Below are positions 1 to 9,389 of a stretch of DNA of 64,000 nucleotides, piece after piece (position 1 is the first letter of the stretch; every line of letters starts with the position of its first letter). Location of the stretch: contig CAZSXT010000002.1 of NCBI GenBank assembly GCA_964611435.1, positions 124,001 through 188,000 of the forward strand, read 5' to 3'. The translations under genes and the position numbers were made by a program. The notes below the pieces were generated by a model. That model worked only from the letters and a program-made list of their open reading frames with translations, had not been told where the DNA came from and did no database searches. This stretch comes from JAYPHU01 sp964611435 (GTDB lineage Bacteria; Pseudomonadota; Alphaproteobacteria; Rhodospirillales; UBA2165).

Positions 1-2
1 GC

Positions 3-1862
3 GGGGCGAAAGTCATCGGCTTCGACGTAATTTATCCGACATCGGTGGAGCCCCTCCTCCCCAACTTCGAGAAAGATTTGCGGCGCACCCTCTTCAAGGG
101 CGGGCGAAGTGGCCGGATCGTACTCGGCAAGGTGCAACACAGCGCCAAGCCCCTGGCCCCCCATGCCGGTCAGGTATTCGCCGTGGGTGGCCAGCGCAAT
201 TTGCGGGCGGTCAACGCTTTCGAAGACGAGGATGGGATCATCCGCCGCATGCCGCTCACCTTAAAGGCACTCAACCGGGACGGATCGGTCCGAACCGAAT
301 CATCAATGTCGTTGGAGCTGACGGCCCGCGCCCTCAAGCAAAAATGGGCCATGGAAGATGATGGCCGTTTGCGACTGGGCGACTGGATTGTTCCCGGGTC
401 CGAAAGCGGCAACGTTGTGCTGAATTTTGACGGGGGCTGGGGGGATATACCGTATTACTCGTTCGCCGATCTGGCCGCCTGCGCCGAAAAAGGCCGGACC
501 GGCTATTTCGAAAAGAACTTCAAGGACAAGGTGGTGCTGGTCGGCACAGTGCTGGACGTTGGCGACCGCAAGCTGACCTCCAAGCGCTTCATCACCGGAG
601 AGGAAGGCGTCGTGCCGGTTGAGCGGTGTGAATTGCAGCCGCCGAATGACCTGTACAAGGCAGGCATTGTGCGGGATGCAATTCCCGGTGTTTTTGTCCA
701 TGCCACGGCCGTTAACAATCTGATCCGCCGCGACATGACCGTCCAGGCGAGCGCCTTCACCAATTTTTGGATCACCCTGATCTTCGCATTTCTGGCGGCG
801 GGGGCCACCTTTTTCCTGAAACCCGTACAGAGTGGTTTGGCCGTAATCGGTGGCATGGTGGTCTGGGCCGGCATTGCAACAAGCTTATTTAAAGGCGGAT
901 TTGCGCCGTCTCTGTTCGATCCGATGATCGCTGCGCCGCTGACTTTTGCGCTGATGCTGGGGTATCAGTTCACCGTCACCGACAAGGACAAACGCTATAT
1001 CCGTAAAGTCTTTTCCTTTTATCTGCCACCGACGGTTATCGAGAAAATGACCTCCGACGACCAACTGCCAACCTTGGGCGGCGAATCCAAGGAAGTGACC
1101 ATCTTTTTCTCCGATATTGCCAAGTTCTCGACTCTGTCCGAGGCTTTAACCGCCGGCGAAGTGGCGACTTTCCTGAACGAATACCTGACGGAAATGTCTG
1201 ATTTAATTGAAGAACGGGGCGGATTTATTGAGAAGTTCGTCGCCGATGAAATCACCGGCGTCTTCGGCGCACCCGTGGACGATCCGGATCACGCCTTCAA
1301 CGCCGTCGATGCTGCGTTGGCCTGCCGGGCGCGGCTGGCGGAAATGAAGGGCGCCTTTGGTCTTCCCGCCGACAGCGTGCTCACAGCGCGAATCGGCATC
1401 AACACCGGCGAGATGCTCGTCGGCAATATCGGCTCCTACCGCCGCTTCAATTATGCGGCCATGGGCGACGCCGCCAACCTGGGTTCCCGGCTGGAAGGCG
1501 CGAACAAGTACTATGATTCTCTGATGATGGTTGGGGAACGCACCCATGAGCTCTGTGGCGACCGGGCGGTCTTCCGGGAGATCGACACCATACTGGTCAT
1601 GGGCCGGGAGACCCCGGTCCGCTGCTTCGAACCGTTGGGCCATGGAGGCCAGGTGCCGGTGGAGATGCTGGAGATCAAGGAAAAGTACGAAACCGCCCTC
1701 GCGGTCTACCGGGATCGCCGTTTCGGGGAGGCCGCGGCGTTGTTCGAGACCATCGCCGAGAACGATCCGGTGGCAAGAATTATGAGCGACAGAAGCCGCG
1801 CCTATGTAAACACGCCGCCGCCCGAAGATTGGCGACAGGCCTATATTTTGGGCGGGAAGTAG
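3..1862 (+). CDS. CHASE2-domain class III adenylate/guanylate cyclase (5' end outside window)
   Basis: The reading frame is open from the window edge. Codons from position 3 read AKVIGFDVIYPTS, a typical CHASE2 stretch, so the GTG at 45 is internal and the gene is 5'-truncated by the window. Order: periplasmic CHASE2 sensor to about nt 740, three hydrophobic segments (about nt 765-975), then a cytoplasmic class III nucleotidyl cyclase domain from about nt 1075. Catalytic motifs seen: FFSDI (first metal Asp at nt 1113), KFVADE (second metal Asp at nt 1245), GINTGEMLVGNIG, and FNYAAMGDAANLGSRLEG with the conserved Asp, Asn and Arg. The residue before the second metal Asp is Ala, where most family members have Gly. 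By family it makes cAMP (cGMP not excluded) in response to an extracytoplasmic signal. A short helical tail follows the catalytic domain. Confidence 0.92.
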   Translation, partial: GAKVIGFDVIYPTSVEPLLPNFEKDLRRTLFKGGRSGRIVLGKVQHSAKPLAPHAGQVFAVGGQRNLRAVNAFEDEDGIIRRMPLTLKALNRDGSVRTESSMSLELTARALKQKWAMEDDGRLRLGDWIVPGSESGNVVLNFDGGWGDIPYYSFADLAACAEKGRTGYFEKNFKDKVVLVGTVLDVGDRKLTSKRFITGEEGVVPVERCELQPPNDLYKAGIVRDAIPGVFVHATAVNNLIRRDMTVQASAFTNFWITLIFAFLAAGATFFLKPVQSGLAVIGGMVVWAGIATSLFKGGFAPSLFDPMIAAPLTFALMLGYQFTVTDKDKRYIRKVFSFYLPPTVIEKMTSDDQLPTLGGESKEVTIFFSDIAKFSTLSEALTAGEVATFLNEYLTEMSDLIEERGGFIEKFVADEITGVFGAPVDDPDHAFNAVDAALACRARLAEMKGAFGLPADSVLTARIGINTGEMLVGNIGSYRRFNYAAMGDAANLGSRLEGANKYYDSLMMVGERTHELCGDRAVFREIDTILVMGRETPVRCFEPLGHGGQVPVEMLEIKEKYETALAVYRDRRFGEAAALFETIAENDPVARIMSDRSRAYVNTPPPEDWRQAYILGGK

Positions 1863-2009
1863 CGGACAAAGCACCAAAGATTGTTGCTTAGTACTCCATT
1901 CATCTTAGCGGCGCCTCTATACACTCATTAATAGATAAAAATATGGTTCAACTGTAAAATACCAATCATTAGTATCAGGTGATCTGTGTTCAATGGTGAG
2001 GAAACGATA

Positions 2010-2261
2010 ATGGCTACTGCGATACATAAAGCGGAATTGGTTAATTGGGTCCATTCAGCTCTGGTCGAGCGAGGAGGCCAAGCCACAATTGTCCAGATTG
2101 CAAAACACATTTGGGAGAACCATGAAGCCGAACTTCGGGGTGCTGGTAACTTGTTCTATACGTGGCAATACGACATGCGTTGGGCGGCAACCGAACTCAG
2201 AAAAAGGGGTAAGATCGTCCCCTACCAATCATCCAACCGGGGTATTTGGCAGCTTAAATAG
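2010..2261 (+). CDS. Small winged-helix (Mrr N-domain-like) protein, 83 aa
   Basis: I choose the ATG at 2010 because GAGGA lies 8 nt upstream; the frame is also open from a GTG at 1986. The protein is one compact alpha-beta domain: a helical first half, then WAATELRKRGKIV and a terminal SNRGIWQL strand. That pattern (helix, 'LRKRG.I', 'RGIW.L' wing) is what winged-helix domains of the Mrr-N/HARE type end with, so a nucleic-acid-binding role is inferred. No catalytic domain is attached. It stands alone, downstream of the cyclase after an AT-rich 147-nt spacer, and is convergent with the methyltransferase gene. The target is unknown. Confidence 0.7.
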   Translation: MATAIHKAELVNWVHSALVERGGQATIVQIAKHIWENHEAELRGAGNLFYTWQYDMRWAATELRKRGKIVPYQSSNRGIWQLK

Positions 2262-2284
2262 GCTTGTTGGACGCCTTCCGCCGC

Positions 2285-3373
2285 TCAGATCATCCGGGCA
2301 ATTTCGTCCAATTTTTCGAAATGACGATAGATCTGACCGTGGAATTTTTCCGGCCAATGGCGGGGGAAGATGCCGGTGGCGTCTTTCAATGAAAGTTTTT
2401 CGAACCCGTCACCCGATTTTCGCATGGCCCAAAAGCCCCGGAAGGTAGAGACCTCGCCCAAACATTCACCGACAGCCAGTGAAACACCGGGGTGAAACCA
2501 GACGCCCGACCGGGGGTCCTGCACCAGATCGCTTTCCTTGTGTTCCATCACGAACCTGCGATCACAGGCTCCCACTTGCAGCTCCAGATCATCGCCACAA
2601 ATGATGCCGCCGGTTTTCAGCAACGGCGTGCAGGCGGTGATGTCGAAGCGTACATCGGCATAATGGTGACTGCCGTCAATATAGATCATATCGAAACGGC
2701 GCTCCTGCAGCGACGGCAGGATCGTCCGGCTGGTCCCGCGATGAGCGGTGACCTCCAGTCGTTCATGACACCGGCTCATATTGTGGCGAAAGACCTGGAA
2801 GGCGCGGTTGTTCTCCAACGCCACGGTCATGGTGTCGGGGTAGAAATCCGCGCCAAAGTCACCCCAGGGATCGATGCAATCGACCCGGCAATCGACATTC
2901 AGGAGCTTTTCCACAGTGTTGGGCCAGGTGATCAGGGACGCTCCGGCAAATGAACCGATCTCCAGCAATTCGAACGTCTCACCCGGCGAGTGCGCGGCAT
3001 GCATGGCCGCCGACATATACACCTGCCGCTCAGGCGCATGGGCGCCCTGAAAAAAGGCGGGCATGTGGGTGTGCCAGTCGCCCATCAACTTGGCCTTGAG
3101 TTCAAGAATGGAGGATGGATCGTCGGCCTGGGTGATCGCCGTGTCCAGATGCGCCATCGCGCGGGCGATTTCGCCGAACCGGAATAGATAGTAAGCAAGT
3201 ACAATCCGGTAGCTGCCGTTCTCCGGGGCCAGGGCGACCGCTTCTTCCAAGACAGGAAGGGCGGCCTCATGCTTCTGATCCTTGATAAGGTCCTGCGCGC
3301 GTTGAAAAACCTCATCCGGATTGCTCGCCCGGACCGGTTCAAGAACCGCTTGATCCATAGCCGTCACCACCAT
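2285..3373 (-). CDS. TPR-repeat class I SAM-dependent methyltransferase
   Basis: The N-terminal ~100 residues form TPR-like helical pairs (LPVLEEAVALAPENG, then a second repeat). From about residue 140 there is a Methyltransf_24-type Rossmann fold: LLEIGSFAGASLITW is the SAM-binding motif I, followed by VDCIDPWGDF and FDMIYIDGSHHY, and GGIICGDD near the end. Members of this family are often linked to glycan or cell-envelope modification, but the substrate cannot be read here. It follows ligA on the same strand after 69 nt and could be the last gene of that run. The ATG at 3373 has no clear ribosome binding site; the ATG at 3358 is an alternative start. Confidence 0.8.
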   Translation of the reverse strand: MVVTAMDQAVLEPVRASNPDEVFQRAQDLIKDQKHEAALPVLEEAVALAPENGSYRIVLAYYLFRFGEIARAMAHLDTAITQADDPSSILELKAKLMGDWHTHMPAFFQGAHAPERQVYMSAAMHAAHSPGETFELLEIGSFAGASLITWPNTVEKLLNVDCRVDCIDPWGDFGADFYPDTMTVALENNRAFQVFRHNMSRCHERLEVTAHRGTSRTILPSLQERRFDMIYIDGSHHYADVRFDITACTPLLKTGGIICGDDLELQVGACDRRFVMEHKESDLVQDPRSGVWFHPGVSLAVGECLGEVSTFRGFWAMRKSGDGFEKLSLKDATGIFPRHWPEKFHGQIYRHFEKLDEIARMI

Positions 3374-3442
3374 TTTTGTTTTCGGTAGGATAGCGGCGCC
3401 GGCTTAACAAACACTGAAGTGCAAGGCCAAAGCGGTTTAAGG

Positions 3443-5536
3443 CTACGAATCCCCAATCATCGCTAGCCAGTCTTCCTCCGATAGCATGGCGACCCCTAGA
3501 TCAGCGGCTTTCTTGGCCTTGGAGCCGGCATCGGCGCCGACCACCACGAAATCCGTCTTCTTGGAGACCGAACCGGCCACCTTGGCGCCGAGGGATTCCA
3601 CCCGCGCTTTGGCCTCTGATCGGGAAACGGTCGCCAGTGACCCCGTAAACACCACAGTCTTGCCGGCCACCGGAGAGTTGTTGTCGTCGGGTGCTTCAAA
3701 CGGTTCAATGGTCAGTTCCGCAGCCAGTGCGTCCAGGACCTCACCGTTATGGGCTTCGGCAAAGAAGGCAACGAGATCATCCGCCATAGACGGGCCAATA
3801 CCGTCGATGTCAATGAGTTCGGCGTAGGCTTCGGACTCCGGATCGCCCGCAGCGAGCATAGAGGCGCGCCAGGCGTCGAACGTGCCGTATTGCTTTGCCA
3901 GCAACCTGCCGGTCGCCTCGCCTACTTGGCGGATACCCAGCGCATAAATAAACCGGGCCAAGGGAATGTTGCGCCGTTCCTCGATGGCGTCGATCAGATT
4001 CTGTGCGGATTTTTCACCCCAGCCTTCCCGGCTTTGAATATCTTCCAGCTTACCGCCCAATTTAAAGATATCCGCCGGGGTTGAAATCAGGCCATCTTCC
4101 CGGAAGGCGACGATATGCTTTTCGCCGAATCCTTCGATATCAAATGCACCGCGGGATACGAAATGTTTCAGCCGTTCCACCGCCTGGGCGGAACAAATAA
4201 GCCCGCCCGTGCAGCGGATCGCCGCCTCCCCCTCGACCCGGACGGCATCACTACCGCACACTGGGCAAGTTTTGGGCATGGTGAAGGGCTCGGATGTCTT
4301 GGGCCTCTTGTCGAGCACGACTTCCACCACTTGCGGGATGACATCGCCGGCGCGCTGGATGATCACCGTATCTCCGATCCGCACATCCTTGCGGGTTATT
4401 TCATCTTCGTTATGCAGTGTCGCGTTGGAGACCACCACACCGCCCACCGTGACCGGTTCCAGTTTGGCGACCGGCGTCAGGGTGCCAGTGCGGCCGACCT
4501 GGATGTCGATATCGTTGAGAACAGTCTGCGCCCTTTCTGCCGGGAACTTGTGGGCGATGGCCCAACGCGGCGCCCGGCTGACAAAACCCAACCGTTCCTG
4601 CCAATCAAGACGGTTCACCTTGTAGACCATGCCGTCGATATCATAGTCGAGCCCGGCGCGCTGTTCGCCGACATCAGTATAAACATCCAATAATTCCTGC
4701 ACCCCGCCACAGAGCCGGGTCAATGGATTCACGTCAAAGCCCCAGCCCTTGAGCCGGTCCAGGAATTCCCATTGAGTCTCCGCCACGGGTTCAGAACACT
4801 CTCCCCAGGCATAGGCGAACATTTTTAAAGGCCGGGTGGCGGTGATGGACGTATCGAGCTGACGCAGGGAGCCGGCTGCCGCATTCCGGGGGTTGGCAAA
4901 AACTTTACTGCCGCTGTCTTCCTGGCGTTGATTTAAGGCCTGGAAATCAGATTTGGTGAGATAGACCTCCCCCCGCACATCAATCACATCCGGCGCTTCG
5001 CCTCTAAGAATGAATGGCAGGTCCTTAAATGTCCGCACATTTTCGGTGACGTCTTCCCCGACGGCCCCGTCGCCCCGGGTTGCCGCATGGACAAGATTCC
5101 CCTTTTCGTACCGGAGGGAAATCGACAATCCATCGATCTTGGGCTCAGCCACCATGTCCAGGCCAATACTTTCGTCGTCCTGAAGTTCACGCAGGAACCG
5201 CCGGACGCCGGCGACAAAATCCGTTAGTTCCTCGTCCGAGAACACGTTGCCCAGAGATAGCATGGGCTTGGCGTGCGTGATCTTGGCGAACCCCCGCGCC
5301 GCCGCCGCACCGACCTTCTGCGACGGACTGTCCTTGCGCACCAAATGAGGGAAACGGGCCTCGATCTCCTCGTTGCGCCGCCGAAGAGCGTCGTAGCCGC
5401 CGTCTGAAATTTTCGGCGCGTCCTCCTGGTGGTAGGCCTTGTCGTGCCGCGCGATTTCCTCGGCCAGGTCTTTGAGCTCGGCGACGGCCTCCAGATCATT
5501 AAGATCGTCAACCGGGATGTCCCTGAAACCACTCAC
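3443..5536 (-). CDS. ligA: NAD-dependent DNA ligase LigA
   Basis: Seals nicks during replication and repair using NAD as the adenylate donor. The 697-aa protein has the full bacterial layout: Ia domain (YHQEDAPKISDGGYD), adenylation domain with the AMP-accepting Lys133 in EPKIDG, OB fold, a four-Cys zinc finger (CPVCGSDAV...C...C near residues 415-440), helix-hairpin-helix repeats, and a C-terminal BRCT domain (about 620-697, starting GKTVVFTGSL). Start is GTG, overlapping the recN stop as GTGA, so the two genes are translationally coupled. Length is normal for the family. Confidence 0.98.
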   Translation of the reverse strand: MSGFRDIPVDDLNDLEAVAELKDLAEEIARHDKAYHQEDAPKISDGGYDALRRRNEEIEARFPHLVRKDSPSQKVGAAAARGFAKITHAKPMLSLGNVFSDEELTDFVAGVRRFLRELQDDESIGLDMVAEPKIDGLSISLRYEKGNLVHAATRGDGAVGEDVTENVRTFKDLPFILRGEAPDVIDVRGEVYLTKSDFQALNQRQEDSGSKVFANPRNAAAGSLRQLDTSITATRPLKMFAYAWGECSEPVAETQWEFLDRLKGWGFDVNPLTRLCGGVQELLDVYTDVGEQRAGLDYDIDGMVYKVNRLDWQERLGFVSRAPRWAIAHKFPAERAQTVLNDIDIQVGRTGTLTPVAKLEPVTVGGVVVSNATLHNEDEITRKDVRIGDTVIIQRAGDVIPQVVEVVLDKRPKTSEPFTMPKTCPVCGSDAVRVEGEAAIRCTGGLICSAQAVERLKHFVSRGAFDIEGFGEKHIVAFREDGLISTPADIFKLGGKLEDIQSREGWGEKSAQNLIDAIEERRNIPLARFIYALGIRQVGEATGRLLAKQYGTFDAWRASMLAAGDPESEAYAELIDIDGIGPSMADDLVAFFAEAHNGEVLDALAAELTIEPFEAPDDNNSPVAGKTVVFTGSLATVSRSEAKARVESLGAKVAGSVSKKTDFVVVGADAGSKAKKAADLGVAMLSEEDWLAMIGDS

Positions 5537-7218
5537 GAGGCCAACCCGTGCGGGCTTTGGCTTAACAATTGATCGGCCGCCGCCCGCGCCTCGTCGGTGA
5601 CACTGGAACCTGCCAGCATGCGGGCAATTTCCTCAGTCCGCTCCCCGCCGTTCAGTTCATCCACACTGGTCACATTGCCCGCCTTGTCGCCAATCTTAGT
5701 GATTTGCCAATGGCAGTCGCCGCGCGCGGCCACTTGTGGCGAGTGGGTCACCACAAGCACCTGCAGCCCGCCGCTAAGCCGCGACAGGCGATCTCCCACG
5801 GCTGCCGCCGCCGCACCGCCAATGCCGGCGTCCACCTCATCAAAAATAATCGTCGGGACTGAATCCGCGTCCGCCAGAACAACCTTCAACGCAAGCATCA
5901 GCCGGGCAAGTTCACCACCGGAGGCGATCTTGTGAATTGGGCCTTGGGCGGTATTGGGATTGGTCTGCACCTCGAATACAATCCTGTCCTTACCGGTTTC
6001 GGACCACTCCTGTTCGGGCAGCTCGGCAACAACGGTGACAAATTTCGCCGCCTCCAACTTCAGCGGCGGCAATTCCTTGGCCACGGACGTATCGATACCC
6101 TTGCCCGCCTTAACCCGCGCCGCCGAAAGCTTGCCGGCCAAATCGACATACGCCGCCCGCGACTTGGCCACCTCCGCCCTCAGCGCCTCGATATTCCCGG
6201 CGCCGTCATCAAGATCGGCGAGCCGGCGTTCAAACGCCGACAACAGGGTCGGCAAGCCTTCCACATCCGTATCATGTTTGCGAGCCAGGGCGCGAAGCGC
6301 AAAAAGGCGTTCCTCTACCTGTTCCAACTCGGCTGGATCCCAATTGAGCTCACCAGACGCGCGCTCCAATTCGCCGGTGGCTTCGCCCAATTCCATCAGG
6401 CTACGCTCCAAGGCGGACACGGCATTGTCCAGACGGCCGCCGGCCTTTTCCGCCACCTGCTCAACCTTCTGCAATGCCCGACGGACAGCGGCATCGGCCC
6501 CATCCCCCTGGTTCAGCGCATCAAAGGTTTCCTTCAAAGCCTGAACCAGTTGCTCGCCGTTCATCATCATCGTCCGCAGCTGGGCCAACTGTTCTTCCTC
6601 GCCTTCCACAGGTTGCAGGCGGCGTAACTCCTCCACCGCGTGACGCAGGAACTCTTCGTCCCGCTTGGCGGCTTCCATGGCTGCTTCAGCGTCTTCAAGC
6701 TGTTTGCCGGCAGCCCGCCATATCTGAAACGCTTCGCGTACCTTGTTGATCTGTCCGCCTAAACGTCCGAACGCATCCACAAACCGTCCATGGGTGGAAG
6801 GATCCAAAAGTCCATGGGTTTCATGCTGACCATGTACTTCAACCAGCTTCCCGCCGATCTGGCGCAGCAGTGACACGCTGACAGCCTGGTCATTTACAAA
6901 CGCCCGGGACCGGCCATCGGCGTTGACCACCCGGCGCAAGATCAGCCCGCCCCCACCATCTTCAATCCCCGCTTCTTCCAGAATGGCCGTAAAACCCTTA
7001 TCCAAATCGACTTCGAACTCGGCGGTAACGGCGCATTGGTCGCTCCCCTGACGGATCAGATCGGTATCCGCGCGTGCCCCCGTGGCAAGCCCCAGCGCAT
7101 CAAGAAGGATGGATTTACCAGAGCCCGTTTCCCCGGTCAGAACACCAAGACCGTCCCGAAATTCCAGGTCCAAACGTTCGATCAACACGATATTGCGGAT
7201 GGATAGGGTTCTCAGCAT
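5533..7218 (-). CDS. recN: DNA repair protein RecN
   Basis: SMC-like ATPase for double-strand break repair. Seen: N-terminal Walker A GETGSGKS (residues 29-36) after LSIRNIVLIERLDLEF, a long charged coiled-coil middle region, and at the C-terminus the ABC signature SGGELARLMLALK followed by Walker B IIFDEVDAGIGG and the D-loop/H-loop (VVTHSPQVAA). The 561-aa length is normal. It sits between bamD (39 nt upstream) and ligA (GTGA overlap); recN and ligA probably share a transcript. No LexA box was recognised, but I did not scan systematically. Confidence 0.97.
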   Translation of the reverse strand: MLRTLSIRNIVLIERLDLEFRDGLGVLTGETGSGKSILLDALGLATGARADTDLIRQGSDQCAVTAEFEVDLDKGFTAILEEAGIEDGGGGLILRRVVNADGRSRAFVNDQAVSVSLLRQIGGKLVEVHGQHETHGLLDPSTHGRFVDAFGRLGGQINKVREAFQIWRAAGKQLEDAEAAMEAAKRDEEFLRHAVEELRRLQPVEGEEEQLAQLRTMMMNGEQLVQALKETFDALNQGDGADAAVRRALQKVEQVAEKAGGRLDNAVSALERSLMELGEATGELERASGELNWDPAELEQVEERLFALRALARKHDTDVEGLPTLLSAFERRLADLDDGAGNIEALRAEVAKSRAAYVDLAGKLSAARVKAGKGIDTSVAKELPPLKLEAAKFVTVVAELPEQEWSETGKDRIVFEVQTNPNTAQGPIHKIASGGELARLMLALKVVLADADSVPTIIFDEVDAGIGGAAAAAVGDRLSRLSGGLQVLVVTHSPQVAARGDCHWQITKIGDKAGNVTSVDELNGGERTEEIARMLAGSSVTDEARAAADQLLSQSPHGLAS

Positions 7219-7257
7219 GACCGGATAACTGCCATCAAGACCGAGCGCGCCGTAGAC

Positions 7258-8073
7258 TTAGTCGAAGGGCCAGTACCAGGGGGCCTCTTTCTTCTCTTCC
7301 TGGGGCCTGACCGGTTTTTGTTCCACGATTTCGTAAGAATCCACATACCATTCGCTGCCGGGAAAATTATGACCCAGGATGGCCGCCGTTTTGCTCGCCT
7401 GCTCACTAAGACCTAAGGACAGATACGCCTCGGTCAGGCGGTGGAGAGCCTCGGGCACATGGGTTGTGGTCTGATACTTATCGACAACCACTTTGAAACG
7501 GTTGATCGCCGCAAGAAACTGTCCCTGATTGTGGTAATACCGGCCGATCTCCATCTCCTTGCCGGCCAAGTGATCTCGGGTCAGATCGATCTTGAGCCTG
7601 GCGTCCCGCGCGTACTGAGTGGTCGGAAACCTGGTGACCACTTCACTCAGGAATTTTAGCGCCAGCTCGGTCATTTTTTGATCACGGCCTACATCGGAAA
7701 TTTGTTCGTAATAGGACAAGGCCTTGAGATAGTGGGCATAGGCGACCGAGGAATTGCTGGGATGCAATTGGATAAACCGGTCTAAACCAATAATCGCGTC
7801 GTCATACTTGTTGTCCAGGTAATAAGAATAGGCGGACATGAGCTGCGCTTTGGTCGCCCAAACCGAATACGGGTGTTGTCGATCCACTTCGTCGAACGTT
7901 TCAGCCGCCGCCTTGTATTCACCGGCATCGAGCTGATTCTTGGCGTCGTTGTAAAGAAGCTCAACCGGACGTTCGACATATTGTTTTTCATCTTCGGCAC
8001 AAGCGGCCAGTGTCACCGCCATTGCGGCAAAGGCGGCGATCCTAAAATGCGCAAAGAATCGTTGTTTTCTCAT
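7258..8073 (-). CDS. bamD: Outer-membrane assembly lipoprotein BamD
   Basis: Component of the BAM complex that inserts beta-barrel proteins into the outer membrane. Starting at the ATG at 8073 gives a typical lipoprotein signal: MRKQRFF, hydrophobic core, then lipobox LAAC with Cys25 as the lipidated residue. TPR repeats follow (LLYNDAKNQLDAGEYKAA, DDAIIGLDRFIQLHP and others), with the family-typical YPTTQYARDA-like sequence (FPTTQYARDARLK). The frame is open 54 nt further upstream, but that extension would bury the signal peptide. Downstream of lpxC and its terminator, upstream of recN, a common alphaproteobacterial order. Confidence 0.95.
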   Translation of the reverse strand: MRKQRFFAHFRIAAFAAMAVTLAACAEDEKQYVERPVELLYNDAKNQLDAGEYKAAAETFDEVDRQHPYSVWATKAQLMSAYSYYLDNKYDDAIIGLDRFIQLHPSNSSVAYAHYLKALSYYEQISDVGRDQKMTELALKFLSEVVTRFPTTQYARDARLKIDLTRDHLAGKEMEIGRYYHNQGQFLAAINRFKVVVDKYQTTTHVPEALHRLTEAYLSLGLSEQASKTAAILGHNFPGSEWYVDSYEIVEQKPVRPQEEKKEAPWYWPFD

Positions 8074-8123
8074 AACCCGATTATATCCCTGGATGGTGCG
8101 CCCTTTATAGCTCAAATGAGGAC

Positions 8124-8155
8124 ACAAAAAAACCGTCCGGTTTGCCCGAACGGTT
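8124..8155 (-). terminator. Rho-independent terminator of lpxC
   Basis: On the minus strand, AACCGTTCGG (8155-8146) pairs with CCGGACGGTT (8140-8131) across a 5-nt loop with one G-T pair, and the 3' arm runs straight into seven Ts. It begins 26 nt after the lpxC stop and lies upstream of bamD, so bamD-recN-ligA must have its own promoter or depend on readthrough. Confidence 0.88.
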
Positions 8156-8180
8156 AATTTCAGGAATGGAAAGACCTGTC

Positions 8181-9191
8181 CTAGCCGACGGCGGCGATAG
8201 GCGCATCCTCTTCGGCGTCAACCGGTGTATATCCCCGGCCGACCGCCGCCTCAGCGCCGCTCAGCTCGACATAACGCCATGCCGACGGATCGGCGAACAG
8301 CTTGCGCAACAGGAGGTTGGTCACCCGATGACCGGCGCGAACACCACGATAGTGGCCACGGATAGCCCCACCGGCGAGATACAGATCGCCAACCGCATCC
8401 AAGACCTTATGACGGACAAATTCGTCGTCATAGCGCAATCCGCCGTCATTCAAAATCTTATCGCCGTCCACGATCACCGCATTGTCCAGCGAACCACCGA
8501 GGCCGAGGCCAGCGGCGCGAAGCTGCTCTACCTCGTGGGCAAAGCCAAAGGTACGGGCGCGGGCGATTTCCTTCTTGAAAGTGCCATTGACCAGCGTGAT
8601 GGAAATTTCCTGGCGGGCGACCGCGCTGTTGGCGAACTCAATCTCGAACCCGACGGAAAAACTGTTAGAGGGTAGAAGTTCCGCCGACCAGTCATCCTCT
8701 GTCACCATGATAGGCTTCAAAATCTCAATCACGCGGCGCGGCGCATCAAGTTCGGTCACACCGGCGCATTCGATCAGGAAAATAAAGGGCTGAGAGCTGC
8801 CGTCCATGACCGGCACTTCCGGGCCGTCCAATTCAATAATCAAATTGTCCACATGGCTGCCGGAGATCGCCGCCATGAGGTGTTCCACGGTAGAGATGGT
8901 GACTTGACCACCATCACCGAGAGTCGTGCACATCCGCGTGTCCACCACATTATCCCAACGGGCCGCTACTTCGGGCTTGCCGGGCAGGTCGGTGCGGCGA
9001 AAAACGATACCCGAATTTGCGGGCGCCGGTTTGAGCGTCAGGGAAACCTTTTTGCCGGAATGCAACGCGACGCCGGCGCAATCAATGGCGCGGTTCAGCG
9101 TGGTCTGGTTTGGAGAAAGCTTTAATTCCTCGGCCAACGATACGGCATCCGAGGTTCCGGCAGGTATGATGGGAGTCCCAAGCTTATTCAT
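8181..9191 (-). CDS. lpxC: UDP-3-O-acyl-N-acetylglucosamine deacetylase LpxC
   Basis: Zinc enzyme for the committed step of lipid A synthesis. Zinc ligands are visible: His104 in STVEHLMAA, and His261 and Asp265 in FVRHKVLDAVGD; the catalytic His288 is in GHRVTN. The 336 residues include about 25 extra N-terminal residues before LNRAIDCAGVALHSGKK, compared with the E. coli protein; there is no internal Met that would remove them. It follows ftsZ after about 200 nt, and a strong terminator closes it. Its place next to the dcw cluster ties lipid A supply to wall synthesis and division. Confidence 0.98.
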   Translation of the reverse strand: MNKLGTPIIPAGTSDAVSLAEELKLSPNQTTLNRAIDCAGVALHSGKKVSLTLKPAPANSGIVFRRTDLPGKPEVAARWDNVVDTRMCTTLGDGGQVTISTVEHLMAAISGSHVDNLIIELDGPEVPVMDGSSQPFIFLIECAGVTELDAPRRVIEILKPIMVTEDDWSAELLPSNSFSVGFEIEFANSAVARQEISITLVNGTFKKEIARARTFGFAHEVEQLRAAGLGLGGSLDNAVIVDGDKILNDGGLRYDDEFVRHKVLDAVGDLYLAGGAIRGHYRGVRAGHRVTNLLLRKLFADPSAWRYVELSGAEAAVGRGYTPVDAEEDAPIAAVG

Positions 9192-9313
9192 TCGTACAAC
9201 GTTCCACGGGGGCGCTTATCATTTGCAAATTCCGGCTTCGCCCATTGGCGCGCACCGGCATCGTCTTGCTTTGATCGGCCCCGAATTGTCCCCCTTTTGA
9301 CCCGAGGCTTCCA

Positions 9314-9333
9314 GGATGGTGTACCAACCATCC
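9314..9333. repeat. Inverted repeat between ftsZ and lpxC
   Basis: GGATGGT and ACCATCC (7-bp arms) around a 6-nt loop, in the 198-nt gap between the ftsZ stop and the lpxC start. No T-run follows on either strand, so it is a poor terminator; it could be an operator near the lpxC promoter or a weak 3'-end structure for ftsZ mRNA. Confidence 0.4.
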
Positions 9334-9389
9334 CGAAAGCACTCAAATCAACAAATGTTGCAGAATGTTACGCTGCCAAAGGTTAACGC

